Source: Chryseobacterium jejuense (GTDB lineage: Bacteria; Bacteroidota; Bacteroidia; Flavobacteriales; Weeksellaceae). From it: a DNA stretch of 64,000 nt. The notes under the pieces are model-generated. The model had not been told where the DNA came from. It saw nothing but the letters and a program-made list of their open reading frames with translations, and did no database searches. The DNA lies in the NCBI RefSeq assembly GCF_900100075.1, contig NZ_FNEG01000006.1, positions 310,001-374,000 on the forward strand, read 5' to 3'. The translations under genes and the position numbers were made by a program. Positions 26,252-33,806 of this stretch are shown one piece after another (position 1 is the stretch's first letter; each line of letters starts with the position of its first letter).

Positions 26252-26769
26252 GAGTGTGTATTTTTTATTGTACGATTTTACGGCAGTAAAGAAGTAAGTT
26301 CTGCAATGCCTGAACTTCCTGTCTATACAAGCCGAATGAATATAATAGAATTTGTGTTTTCTAAAAGCCCTAAAGCCGCAATGGATTGTACACCCCATTG
26401 TACCGTATCATAATACTTTATGTGGTAAAGCAGGCTTAGAAAAAGATGATTGTAGAAAGGCAGAACAGCATGAAAATAAAAACGGCATGAGACTCTACAA
26501 TATCCGTCATAGAGGTACTGGTATACCGTGCAACAGATAAGAGAGCCCACGCCTAGGTCGTGAGCTTCATACTTATCATCTTGTTGCTTTAAAAATTACC
26601 AGTTTTCTATGACAAGACTCTAAGCAATAGCTTGTATATTTCTTTGAAGTATCGCAAAATTACTCTAATGAGTAATCTTTTCCAAATATAATAAAAATAT
26701 CTTTATATTACCGAATTCGGTAATGATAATTTATGCTAATAATTACAATTTGCACTAAACAGTGCGATT
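26252..26769. promoter_or_regulatory. Regulatory region with stacked palindromes upstream of the XRE gene
   Basis: A 518-bp gap with no convincing gene. Near its right end are three inverted repeats: ATTACTC-taat-GAGTAAT (26659-26676), ATTACCGAATTCGGTAAT (26707-26724, perfect 18-bp palindrome) and GCACT-AAAC-AGTGC (26752-26765). The last sits just ahead of the ATG at 26770. Their position suggests operators for the small regulator that follows. Confidence 0.55.
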
Positions 26770-27027
26770 ATGAACGAGTTTAAGACTGATGAAATCAAAA
26801 GAATGGTCTCAGAAAAAATAAAAGAAATAAAAGGAGAAACTCCATATTCTAAGGTTTCTGAAAGATGTAATGTTACGGCTGCAAGGATTAGTGATGTTGC
26901 TAATAATAAGATTGATTGTCAACTCAGTACTCTTATTGAAATTGCAACTGGATTAAGAATACACCCAAAGGAATTATTTGATATTGTTTTTGATTTTGAA
27001 GAATATTATTCTGAATTAGATAAATAA
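26770..27027 (+). CDS. Small XRE-family HTH regulator
   Basis: 85 aa. A single HTH_XRE domain spans nearly the whole chain: KIKEIKGETPYSKVSERCNV then TAARISDVANNKIDCQLSTL and IEIATGLRIHPKELFDIVFD. It has the size of a C.-type or antitoxin-like regulator. The palindromes directly upstream could be its binding sites. It runs in the same direction as the ATPase pair beginning 254 bp downstream, so it may control that defence-like module. Confidence 0.75.
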   Translation: MNEFKTDEIKRMVSEKIKEIKGETPYSKVSERCNVTAARISDVANNKIDCQLSTLIEIATGLRIHPKELFDIVFDFEEYYSELDK

Positions 27028-27063
27028 AATAAGCTCCGAATTTTGAAGACTTTGGAGCTTATT
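27028..27063 (+). terminator. Rho-independent terminator of the small XRE gene
   Basis: AATAAGCTCC (27028-27037) pairs with GGAGCTTATT (27054-27063) and is followed by a T run. It begins directly after the stop codon. This makes the small regulator a separate transcript from the ATPase genes. Confidence 0.7.
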
Positions 27064-27116
27064 TTTTAAGGATTATTTTTATTGGTTCAAAGTCAGGAGA
27101 CTTTGCACCGCAGGGG
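27046..27116. repeat. Hairpin repeat family 2 copy
   Basis: AAGGATTATTTTTATTGG precedes GGTTCAAAGTC-AGGA-GACTTTGCACC (27084-27109), one mismatch in the stem, then GCAGGGGG. It overlaps the terminator arm. Confidence 0.55.
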
Positions 27117-27280
27117 GAAAATTTTGGGATAGAAAATAGGGATAGGTAAATGATATGATGATTTTATTTGTACAAACTTTTCCTAGTTTGAGTAACAAAT
27201 ATTAATTATTGTAAAAAAGTATCCGTAAAAAAATTACGGATTGTAATTTTCACTATCTTTGAAATATAATTAAGAATCAT

Positions 27281-28393
27281 ATGTTAGCTAAATTTAAAGT
27301 CTCAAACTTTAAAAGTTTTGAAAAAAATTTTTCGTTTGACTTAACAGATACAAATGGATATACGTTTAATGATGGATGTGTAGTAAATGGCATAGTTAAT
27401 AATGCTCTAATTTATGGACATAATGGTGTAGGCAAATCAAATGTTGGGCTAGCATTATTTGATATTATTGAACACTTAACTGATCAAAATAAATCAGAGT
27501 CTGAGTATTCTTATTACTTAAATGCTTACAATGATGCTGATTGCGCTGAATTTTACTTTGAATTTTTAATCGATTGTAAAAAAGTAGTATATGAATACAA
27601 AAAGACAGATTATAAGAGTTTAATTTTTGAAAGATTTTCGATTGATGATTTGGAGTTGGCATTTATCGATAGAACCTTATCTGATAATGCAAATTTTAAT
27701 TTTGAAGGTGCTGAAAACCTTAGGACAGAGATAAAAAATAATGAATTATCAATACTCAAATATGTTAAAAATAATACATCATTAGAAGATAATGAAAATA
27801 ATAAGATTTTTAATAAGTTTTTTGATTTTATTGAAGGCATGTTATTTTTTAGATCTTTACAAAAAAATCAGTATTTAGGATATGAATTAGGTAATAAAAA
27901 TGTGCATGATGAGTTTGTTGAAAAGTATGATATAAAAGAACTTGAGACTTTTTTTAATAAGGCTGGAATCGAGTGTAAATTAGACGTAATAGAAAGTTTA
28001 GAAAAAAAGACTCTAGTTTTTGATTTTAATGGTAAGCATATCCCATTTTTTAGTATAGCATCACAGGGAACAAGGGCTTTAGCATTATTTTATTACTGGT
28101 TTAAGAAAGTAACGAATGAAACGAAAATAAGATTCATTTTTGTTGATGAATTTGATGCATTTTATCATCATGAACTTTCAGCTTTAATTGTTAATCAATT
28201 AAAGAATACAGGAATACAATTTGTTTTAACAACTCATAACACATCAATTATTACTAATGAACTTTTGAGACCTGATTGCTATTTCTTGCTAGATAAAAAA
28301 GGCATAAGGTCTTTGTCTAAAAGATCATCTAAAGAGTTGAGAGAAGCTCACAATATTGAAAAAATGTATAAAGCAGGATCATTCAATGGCTAA
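27281..28393 (+). CDS. AAA-type ATPase of a two-gene defence-like module (RloA/AbiLi-like)
   Basis: 370 aa. The N-terminus (MLAKFKVSNFKSFEKNFSFD) is the usual start of SMC/OLD-type ATPases. The Walker A is GHNGVGKSN (residues 46-54). The C-terminal part has the signature-like SQGTRALALFYYW, Walker B FIFVDEFDAF (Asp and Glu near residues 289-290) and the switch TTHNTSI. These mark the AAA_15/ABC-ATPase family used as sensors in abortive infection systems such as AbiL, PARIS and related modules. The partner gene overlaps its 3' end by 8 bp, so the two are translationally coupled. Confidence 0.75.
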   Translation: MLAKFKVSNFKSFEKNFSFDLTDTNGYTFNDGCVVNGIVNNALIYGHNGVGKSNVGLALFDIIEHLTDQNKSESEYSYYLNAYNDADCAEFYFEFLIDCKKVVYEYKKTDYKSLIFERFSIDDLELAFIDRTLSDNANFNFEGAENLRTEIKNNELSILKYVKNNTSLEDNENNKIFNKFFDFIEGMLFFRSLQKNQYLGYELGNKNVHDEFVEKYDIKELETFFNKAGIECKLDVIESLEKKTLVFDFNGKHIPFFSIASQGTRALALFYYWFKKVTNETKIRFIFVDEFDAFYHHELSALIVNQLKNTGIQFVLTTHNTSIITNELLRPDCYFLLDKKGIRSLSKRSSKELREAHNIEKMYKAGSFNG

Positions 28394-29108
28394 GAATATT
28401 TTGTTTGTTTTTGAAGGTGAAAAAACAGAAGCAAGTATTGTGAAAAATTTGAGGAAATTTTTTATCAAAGAAAATACTATTATTACTTGTGCTTTTTGTT
28501 CTACTATTTATCAAATTTATAAAGAGATTAAAGAAGATGAAGATTTAGATACATTTACATTATTGAGAGAGAGAAAACAAAATGAAGAATCATTAAAAAA
28601 ATATAATACATCAAATTTTGCGGAAATCTATTTGTTTTTTGATTATGATGGTCATGATCCTATAGCGAGTGACGAAAAGCTTGAAAAACTCTTGAATTTT
28701 TTTGATGAGGAAACGGAAAAAGGAAAACTTTATATTAGCTATCCTATGATTGAATCTTTGAAACATTTTCCCCAAAGAGGTTGTTTTAAGAACTTAAAAG
28801 TAAAATGCAAGGAAAATATACAATATAAGAAAATTGTAAATGCAAATTGTAGTAGGAAAATTATTGATTTTAATTCATATAATAAAAATACTTGGAAATG
28901 GATAATTAGAGAACATCTAAAAAAAGGAAATTATATTGTAAATAATAGTTATACATATCCTAGAGATTTATATTCCCAATTAGATGTTTTTAATAATCAA
29001 AGAAAAAATTATATAAATGTAAATTCAGAAGTATCTGTACTAAATTCTTTTCCGGTTTTTATTCATGATTATTATGGCAATGAGAAATTGAAGAAGTTAT
29101 TAAAATAA
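28386..29108 (+). CDS. RloB/AbiLii- or Toprim-like effector of the ATPase module
   Basis: About 240 aa from the ATG at 28386, which lies inside the end of the ATPase gene; a longer frame from 28356 is possible but overlaps more. It begins MAKNILFVFEGEKTEASIV, with the 'EGekTE' block, then NFAEIYLFFDYDGHDP (a DxDxxD-like acidic cluster), then LYISYPMIESLKHF. The order of Glu-rich loop, acidic pair and 'isyP..E.l.hF' segment matches RloB and Toprim-like effectors that act as nucleases. Whether this is AbiLii, RloB or PARIS-like AriB cannot be settled by eye. Confidence 0.6.
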   Translation: MAKNILFVFEGEKTEASIVKNLRKFFIKENTIITCAFCSTIYQIYKEIKEDEDLDTFTLLRERKQNEESLKKYNTSNFAEIYLFFDYDGHDPIASDEKLEKLLNFFDEETEKGKLYISYPMIESLKHFPQRGCFKNLKVKCKENIQYKKIVNANCSRKIIDFNSYNKNTWKWIIREHLKKGNYIVNNSYTYPRDLYSQLDVFNNQRKNYINVNSEVSVLNSFPVFIHDYYGNEKLKKLLK

Positions 29109-29253
29109 TATTGTTTTAATTTTTATCATTACAAATGATGAAAATTGGGAAGAATCATAGATTATTTTTTTACTAAAAAAAAATCATATTCTAAATAAAA
29201 ACACCCTGTGAAATAGAACGGTTAATGTATTAAATTGTCTCAGAGAGAAGCTA

Positions 29254-29374
29254 TTACATCATTCTTGGTATAGCTGGTTCAGCGCTCTTCACTTCATTGA
29301 TAACACATTCAGTTGTTAAAAGCATTCCAGATACAGAAGCAGAATTTTCAAGGGCAACTCTTGTTACTTTTGTT
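29254..29374 (-). pseudogene. Remnant 4 of the groEL 3' end
   Basis: The complement reads like the end of GroEL through KSAEP and a shortened MM-stop end. Relative to intact groEL it lacks 18 bp (the GGGMP part) and has several substitutions. The preceding terminator (about 29200-29240) is recognisable but worn. Homology stops at the 35-bp inverted repeat at 29378. Confidence 0.7.
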
Positions 29375-29377
29375 GCA

Positions 29378-29412
29378 TATCCTTGTCAAGGTTTTAAACC
29401 TTGACAAGGATA
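29378..29412. repeat. 35-bp inverted repeat next to groEL remnant, copy 1
   Basis: TATCCTTGTCAAGGTTT and its reverse complement form a near-perfect palindrome. An almost identical copy at 34724-34758 also sits directly right of a groEL remnant and is followed by the same text, CCAAT then CAGG, ACCTTTGTCTAAAACTTA and an A run. Confidence 0.7.
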
Positions 29413-29506
29413 CCAATCCAGGTACCTTTGTCTAAAACTTACAGATAAAAAAAACGCCCTACAAAAGCAGAGCGGTTAATATATTAAATTTGTCTCAACG
29501 ACGTTA

Positions 29507-29683
29507 TTACATCATTCCTGGCATTCCACCACTCATTGGCATAGCTAGGGTTCAGCGCTCTTCACTTCAGTGATTACACATTCAGTTGTAAGAAGCATTC
29601 CAGATACATAAGCTGCGTTTTCAAAAGCAACTCTTGTTACTTTAGTTGGGGCTATGATTTCTGTTTCAAACATGTTTACGCAT
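29507..29683 (-). pseudogene. Remnant 3 of the groEL 3' end, longest copy
   Basis: The minus frame encodes VNMFETEIIAPTKVTRVAFE and SGMLLTTECVITEVKSAEP, corresponding to the last 59 residues of GroEL, with an insertion that shifts the frame near the end. The associated terminator (29447-29477) is intact. Homology ends near 29683, where unrelated DNA begins. A short frame at 29545-29754 covers part of it but is not a real gene. Confidence 0.75.
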
Positions 29684-29734
29684 TCTCTATTTTGAAGATT
29701 TAGATTTTTGGCTATTGAAATCTTTCTGTTGTAT

Positions 29735-29911
29735 TCATTGGACGGCAGTATCAACAGGGGCTGTATCTTTGCTGGAGGAAGTATTGTATCCCAGTTGAGG
29801 AAAAGAAGTATATTCGAAGGGTTTGCCTTGTGCTTTAAGGGTGTTCAATTGTTCTATACACAACCGATTATTTTCTATCAAAGATGAAATTTTTCGCGAA
29901 CTGTAAACATG
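29735..29911 (-). pseudogene. 3' remnant of an alpha/beta-hydrolase gene
   Basis: 58 residues of open frame ending with stop at 29735-29737 read ...SSLIENNRLCIEQLNTLKAQ, then GKPFEYTSFPQLGYNTSSS and APVDTAV. The 'ENNRLcieqLn.Lk..GKPfeY..fP.LGhNt' layout with a catalytic-region His changed to Tyr matches the C-terminal end of esterase-type alpha/beta hydrolases. There is a stop upstream and no N-terminal part, so it is a truncated remnant. Together with the groEL pieces it fills the 853-bp gap 29109-29961. Confidence 0.45.
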
Positions 29912-29961
29912 AATTTACTACAAAATTTGCAATCTTGCCAAACGCCTGTTGCGCGATATTT

Positions 29962-30918
29962 TTATTTTTCCAATGTTTCTAGTAGCCAATTCAGGCAAAC
30001 TTCGGAATCCATAATTGACCAAGAATGTGGATTTTTCGTTCCGTCTAATCGAACTCCTTTTCCTTGACTAACTATTACTCTAGCGTTTTCATTTCCCATT
30101 ATTTTTAATTGGTTTATCATTGAGATGATATCAATTCCATTCCAATCATGTAAGTCACGATGTCTTTGATTAATTAACCAATCTGTATCCAAATCAGTAA
30201 ACATTAAAAGAGGCATTTTTTTTAAATACTTTGCGTTTCCGCCATCTTTTGCTCCATAAGAATAAATAGAATTTTCCAGATATTTTTCTGGAAATTTATC
30301 TGGAGATCCTCCATAAATACAGTCCCAATTATTCTTTATCCATTTTGCTTCCTCTACTGCAGGCTTGTAAATATTTCTTTCGATTTCTCTTTCGCAATAT
30401 TTATAAAATCTTGCTTGGTCTAAAGGAGCGTCTAAGGCAAAAACTCCTTTTGGTATTAGAAAAAACTTTTCCGGATTTTTAGTTGCCTTTTCAGCGTAAG
30501 TTAAAGAAATCATTGCGCCACTTGAAAGTCCCCCGATTATAAATTTATCTTTCGGTACTTTATGCTTTGCGACAATTTCACTGAAAATTTTATCAAGTAA
30601 TTTGAATTCTGCTTCTCGATTATCTGTTCCCCAATTTATTGATGGAACAATGACCATAATTCCTTTTTCAACTGCTATTTTTGGCAGAGTTATTTGTTTT
30701 AATGTATTTTCAACGAGTTCTCCACCAGAAGGGATAATTACTAAAACACCTTTAATACTACTTTTTGGTACATATTTATAATAAAATAATTCTGTAGAAT
30801 CATCATCATTAATGTACAGTTCGGAATCATCTGTTTTTGAAATAGATAATTTTTCAAATTCTTGTGCTTTACAAGATAAAACATTAAAAATTAGAGCAAA
30901 AATTAATATGTTTTTCAT
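29962..30918 (-). CDS. Lipoprotein alpha/beta hydrolase (esterase-like)
   Basis: 318 aa. The signal peptide ends in a lipobox (NVLSCKAQ, Cys16). The nucleophile elbow is GGLSSGA, with Ser132 in GxSxG. An upstream VLVIIPSGGELVE strand supplies the oxyanion region, and a late NPHSWSI gives a candidate catalytic His. The fold is that of the dienelactone hydrolase/esterase superfamily. It is anchored in the cell envelope. Substrate is unknown. It is the left cargo of the segment between groEL remnants 3 and 2. Confidence 0.75.
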   Translation of the reverse strand: MKNILIFALIFNVLSCKAQEFEKLSISKTDDSELYINDDDSTELFYYKYVPKSSIKGVLVIIPSGGELVENTLKQITLPKIAVEKGIMVIVPSINWGTDNREAEFKLLDKIFSEIVAKHKVPKDKFIIGGLSSGAMISLTYAEKATKNPEKFFLIPKGVFALDAPLDQARFYKYCEREIERNIYKPAVEEAKWIKNNWDCIYGGSPDKFPEKYLENSIYSYGAKDGGNAKYLKKMPLLMFTDLDTDWLINQRHRDLHDWNGIDIISMINQLKIMGNENARVIVSQGKGVRLDGTKNPHSWSIMDSEVCLNWLLETLEK

Positions 30919-31035
30919 TTTTCTTTTTTTCGGTCAAAATATCGTACAACATCCAAATTTACGCATTGCGCTACTATTGTTTTGGTTTTAGCGATCTATT
31001 TATTAATCATTAAATGTAAAATATAAATGTACTAT

Positions 31036-31150
31036 TTCCCCTGCTCCCGCACGAATCCTTTCGTGTGGTGTAAATTTTATAAATTAAACATTCTAATAAT
31101 ATAGTCTAAAAGCCAAAACCACATGATACAATCGTGTGGTAGCGAGGGGA
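31036..31150. repeat. REPIN-like element, complete
   Basis: Left end TTCCCCTGCTCCCGC with hairpin CACGAATCCTTTCGTG, AT-rich middle (TTAAACATTCTAATAATATA) and right hairpin CACATGATACAATCGTGTG followed by GTAGCGAGGGGA. About 115 bp, between the esterase gene and the 31191 gene. Confidence 0.7.
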
Positions 31151-31190
31151 AAATTGTCACGGATTGCAAATTTTTGCTATCCGGTTGGTG

Positions 31191-32042
31191 TTAATTAAGA
31201 TTTACAAACTGCCTATTCTTTTTCGACCACTCATTTAAACATTGTTTTCTGTCAATATTTACTTGGATTTTCCAATTTAGTTCAGTTATCAGAAGGTTAT
31301 CAAATGCTTGATCCGTATGTAAAATAAAATAATTGAAAAAAACCTGCCTTTCATGCAAGAGTTTTAGATCATCTGTTGTTTTTAATACTAGATTTCTACC
31401 TAAATTGGTTTTTAAATCAGAATTTATTCGAATATATTCTAATTTTCTTTGACTTGTTTTATTTTTTGGAATTAAATTAAAATATTGTATTGATTTTCCT
31501 TTTAGGAATTGAAAATAATTGTACTCAGAGTACCTATTATAAATTAATATTTGGCTTAATTTTTTTGGTAAATTAAAAATAAGTTTGATGAAATTTTGAA
31601 TTTCAGTGTTGCTCTTAAAATCATAATGATAAAAAGTAATATTACATTTTTTTAATAATTCATAGAGGATATATTCTTTATTCTTAGTTTGTTTACTCTT
31701 TCTCGAATATTTGAAATGGTCAATCGTATGTTCGCTATCTAAAGAAATTGCAAATAAACAGTCAATTTCTTCGACATTATCCACATACAATTTTTCATAA
31801 ATATCATCACAATTATTATCTTTAGCATTAACAGAAATTCTATTTGTATCAGAAAGTTCTACTATTAATGACTGTAGGATTTCGTTTTCTCCGAAATTCA
31901 TTTCTAAGAAATCTAAATAGTTGGAAGTTAAAAGAAAGTCGATATTTTCATTAAAAAATATTGAGTTTATATCACTAAAAGATATGTCTCTCGAATTTGA
32001 GATGTATTTTTCGAAGATATCTATGGAAGGTAGTATAGTCAT
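31191..32042 (-). CDS. Unknown protein coupled to a DUF3696 ATPase, candidate effector
   Basis: 283 aa, not recognised. No signal peptide or membrane helix; the charged sequence has a middle KLIFNLPKKLSQILIYNRYS and a late block LLHERQVFFNYFILHTDQAF (His/Arg/Asp-rich), then ELNWKIQVNIDRKQCLNEWS. Its ATG overlaps the stop of the ATPase gene (TAATG at 32040-32044), showing translational coupling. By analogy with other ATPase-effector pairs it is the likely toxic or nucleolytic partner, but nothing in the sequence proves a catalytic type. Confidence 0.55.
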   Translation of the reverse strand: MTILPSIDIFEKYISNSRDISFSDINSIFFNENIDFLLTSNYLDFLEMNFGENEILQSLIVELSDTNRISVNAKDNNCDDIYEKLYVDNVEEIDCLFAISLDSEHTIDHFKYSRKSKQTKNKEYILYELLKKCNITFYHYDFKSNTEIQNFIKLIFNLPKKLSQILIYNRYSEYNYFQFLKGKSIQYFNLIPKNKTSQRKLEYIRINSDLKTNLGRNLVLKTTDDLKLLHERQVFFNYFILHTDQAFDNLLITELNWKIQVNIDRKQCLNEWSKKNRQFVNLN

Positions 32043-33430
32043 TAAAGTAATTCTTTAACAAGATTATATGTATTATCAAAAAATCCTGAAGGAAAATTTG
32101 GAAATAATTTTCCATTCTTATCAATCTGATGTTCTGTAATTTCAAATTTTTTATCTGACCTTTTGAAATAGTGAATTGTTATATCTTCAGGTTTTAAATT
32201 ATGCTCTTTATTTTTTACTAGTACTTGTAATTTTCTAATAATGTGTTCACTATGTGTTTCTATTATATATTGATTTTTATTACCAATACTTAATAATGTA
32301 TCAATAAATTTTGCTTGTAATGAAGGATGTAAATGTACTTCAGGTTGTTCGATAAGTAATGTTTCTTTACTTTGTGTGAAATTTTCAGAAAGAATTGCTT
32401 GAAATAATATAGGTATTTGTAGTGAGACACCATATCCGACATCTGTAATATTTGCCCAAAAACCTTTCGTTTTGACATTAAGTGCTAAGACAGGCAAATT
32501 TTGATCTTTTACGATATTCACTTCTTCTGCAATTCCTGATTTCTTTATTATATTATTTAATAATGATATTTTACTAGAAAACTCTCTTTTTGAGAGACTT
32601 GGATCTCCAAGAATATTAATGAATTTTTCAATGTCAATTAATTTGTAATTAGATTTTTTGTCTTCTTGAAAATATAATCTTTTTGGAGAATTACCAATAG
32701 GATTAACAAACCTGAGTCCTTCTATGTAATCAAATATATAATTTTGAAAAATAAGTAAAAAAATAATTTTATAATATACTTCAAAATGATTTTCTATTTG
32801 TTGAGAAAAAATTTTCTTCTTAATTTCAGATTCAAATAATGTGAAAAAACCTTCTTTGATTGTTGTACAATTCTCCAGTACAAATTCGTGACTGTACAAT
32901 TTAACAATCATATTTGAAGATAATTCCCTTTCGGTGTCATATAAATCTCTTTTTTTACTAGAAATTATTATTTCACCAAATTGGTCATTTGAAATAACTG
33001 TATTTATATTTTTGTGATTATTTAAAAGAGAGCTTATCTCAAATTTGATTTTCGTTTCACTTTTACTTTTAGATATCCCATGTATTAAATCGGCAATTAT
33101 TTTGTCCTCTTTTTCAGGGTCTTCTTTTTCAAAACGATTTATAAATTTAAAGAAAAATTCTAAATATTTATCAGTTTCAGAGAATGTGAATCTAATTTTT
33201 CTAGATTTAATTTTCCCTCTTACAACCTCATTGTAATTACCCAAATCAGTATAGTCACCTCTGAGCTTTAAGTTACTTTCCAACGGGGAATCAATTGTTT
33301 GTTTGAGAGATAATAAAAACTTTAGTAGTGAACTTTTACCTCCACTATTTTCGCCAATAAGAATATTTACTCTCGAAAAATTCAAATCCTGATCATCGAA
33401 ATTTCTAAAATTATGTATGTTTAATTTCAT
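32042..33430 (-). CDS. AAA ATPase with DUF3696-type C-terminus, defence-like
   Basis: 462 aa. The N-terminus MKLNIHNFRNFDDQDLNFSR leads to Walker A GENSGGKSSLL (residues 26-36). The C-terminal half holds DVGYGVSLQIPIL, Walker B TLLIEQPEVHLHPSLQ and the switch ETHSEHII. The end, FPNFPSGFFDNTY, is the DUF3696 hallmark ('.P.GFFd'). Such ATPases are found in defence islands paired with varied effectors. Here the partner gene overlaps by 3 bp. It is the main cargo between groEL remnants 3 and 2. Confidence 0.8.
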   Translation of the reverse strand: MKLNIHNFRNFDDQDLNFSRVNILIGENSGGKSSLLKFLLSLKQTIDSPLESNLKLRGDYTDLGNYNEVVRGKIKSRKIRFTFSETDKYLEFFFKFINRFEKEDPEKEDKIIADLIHGISKSKSETKIKFEISSLLNNHKNINTVISNDQFGEIIISSKKRDLYDTERELSSNMIVKLYSHEFVLENCTTIKEGFFTLFESEIKKKIFSQQIENHFEVYYKIIFLLIFQNYIFDYIEGLRFVNPIGNSPKRLYFQEDKKSNYKLIDIEKFINILGDPSLSKREFSSKISLLNNIIKKSGIAEEVNIVKDQNLPVLALNVKTKGFWANITDVGYGVSLQIPILFQAILSENFTQSKETLLIEQPEVHLHPSLQAKFIDTLLSIGNKNQYIIETHSEHIIRKLQVLVKNKEHNLKPEDITIHYFKRSDKKFEITEHQIDKNGKLFPNFPSGFFDNTYNLVKELL

Positions 33431-33628
33431 TAAAAAATAATTTTATTATTTAATTTTTGCTAATGTTTTTGAGCTTCTATTTCATCCAAACGAAAATACA
33501 ATAAATATTAATTAAAAATAATACAACCTTTCTAATACTTAAGCTGGCTCCTCTATTAAACTTTTTCTAAATCAAAAAAGCACTCTGCTTTTGTATAGCT
33601 GTTTTAATATTATAAAAGCTTTACGCTA

Positions 33629-33748
33629 CTACATCATTCCTGGCATTCTACCACCCATTGGCATAGCTGGTTCAGCGCTCTTCACTTCATTGATAACACA
33701 TTCAGTTGTGAGAAGTATTCCAGATACAGAAGCTACGTTTTCAAGAGA
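33629..33748 (-). pseudogene. Remnant 2 of the groEL 3' end
   Basis: The complement matches the GroEL end from the stop (here TAG) through AMPMG, KSAEP, and VITEV to about the SGMLL region. Homology ends near 33748. The terminator just left (about 33576-33598) carries the hairpin loop in inverted orientation compared with groEL. It lies in the 376-bp gap 33431-33806. Confidence 0.7.
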
Positions 33749-33806
33749 AAGCTTTTCAAGTACGAATACATATTCTGCTTTTCGAAGTACAGAAACCTAG
33801 GGAACC

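Noticed and set aside
26323..26550. Short frames on both strands in the gap 26252-26769 and the N-terminal extension of the 25727 gene
   Set aside because: Cys/His-rich, low-complexity translation with no ribosome site or homology pattern; the region looks regulatory.
15424..27116. CRISPR array
   Set aside because: The repeated hairpins are single, spaced by kilobases with genes between, and there are no regular spacers or cas genes.
29545..29754. 69-aa minus-strand frame with GroEL-like residues
   Set aside because: It is a frameshifted piece of the groEL 3' end joined to unrelated DNA, so it is described as a remnant and not a gene.
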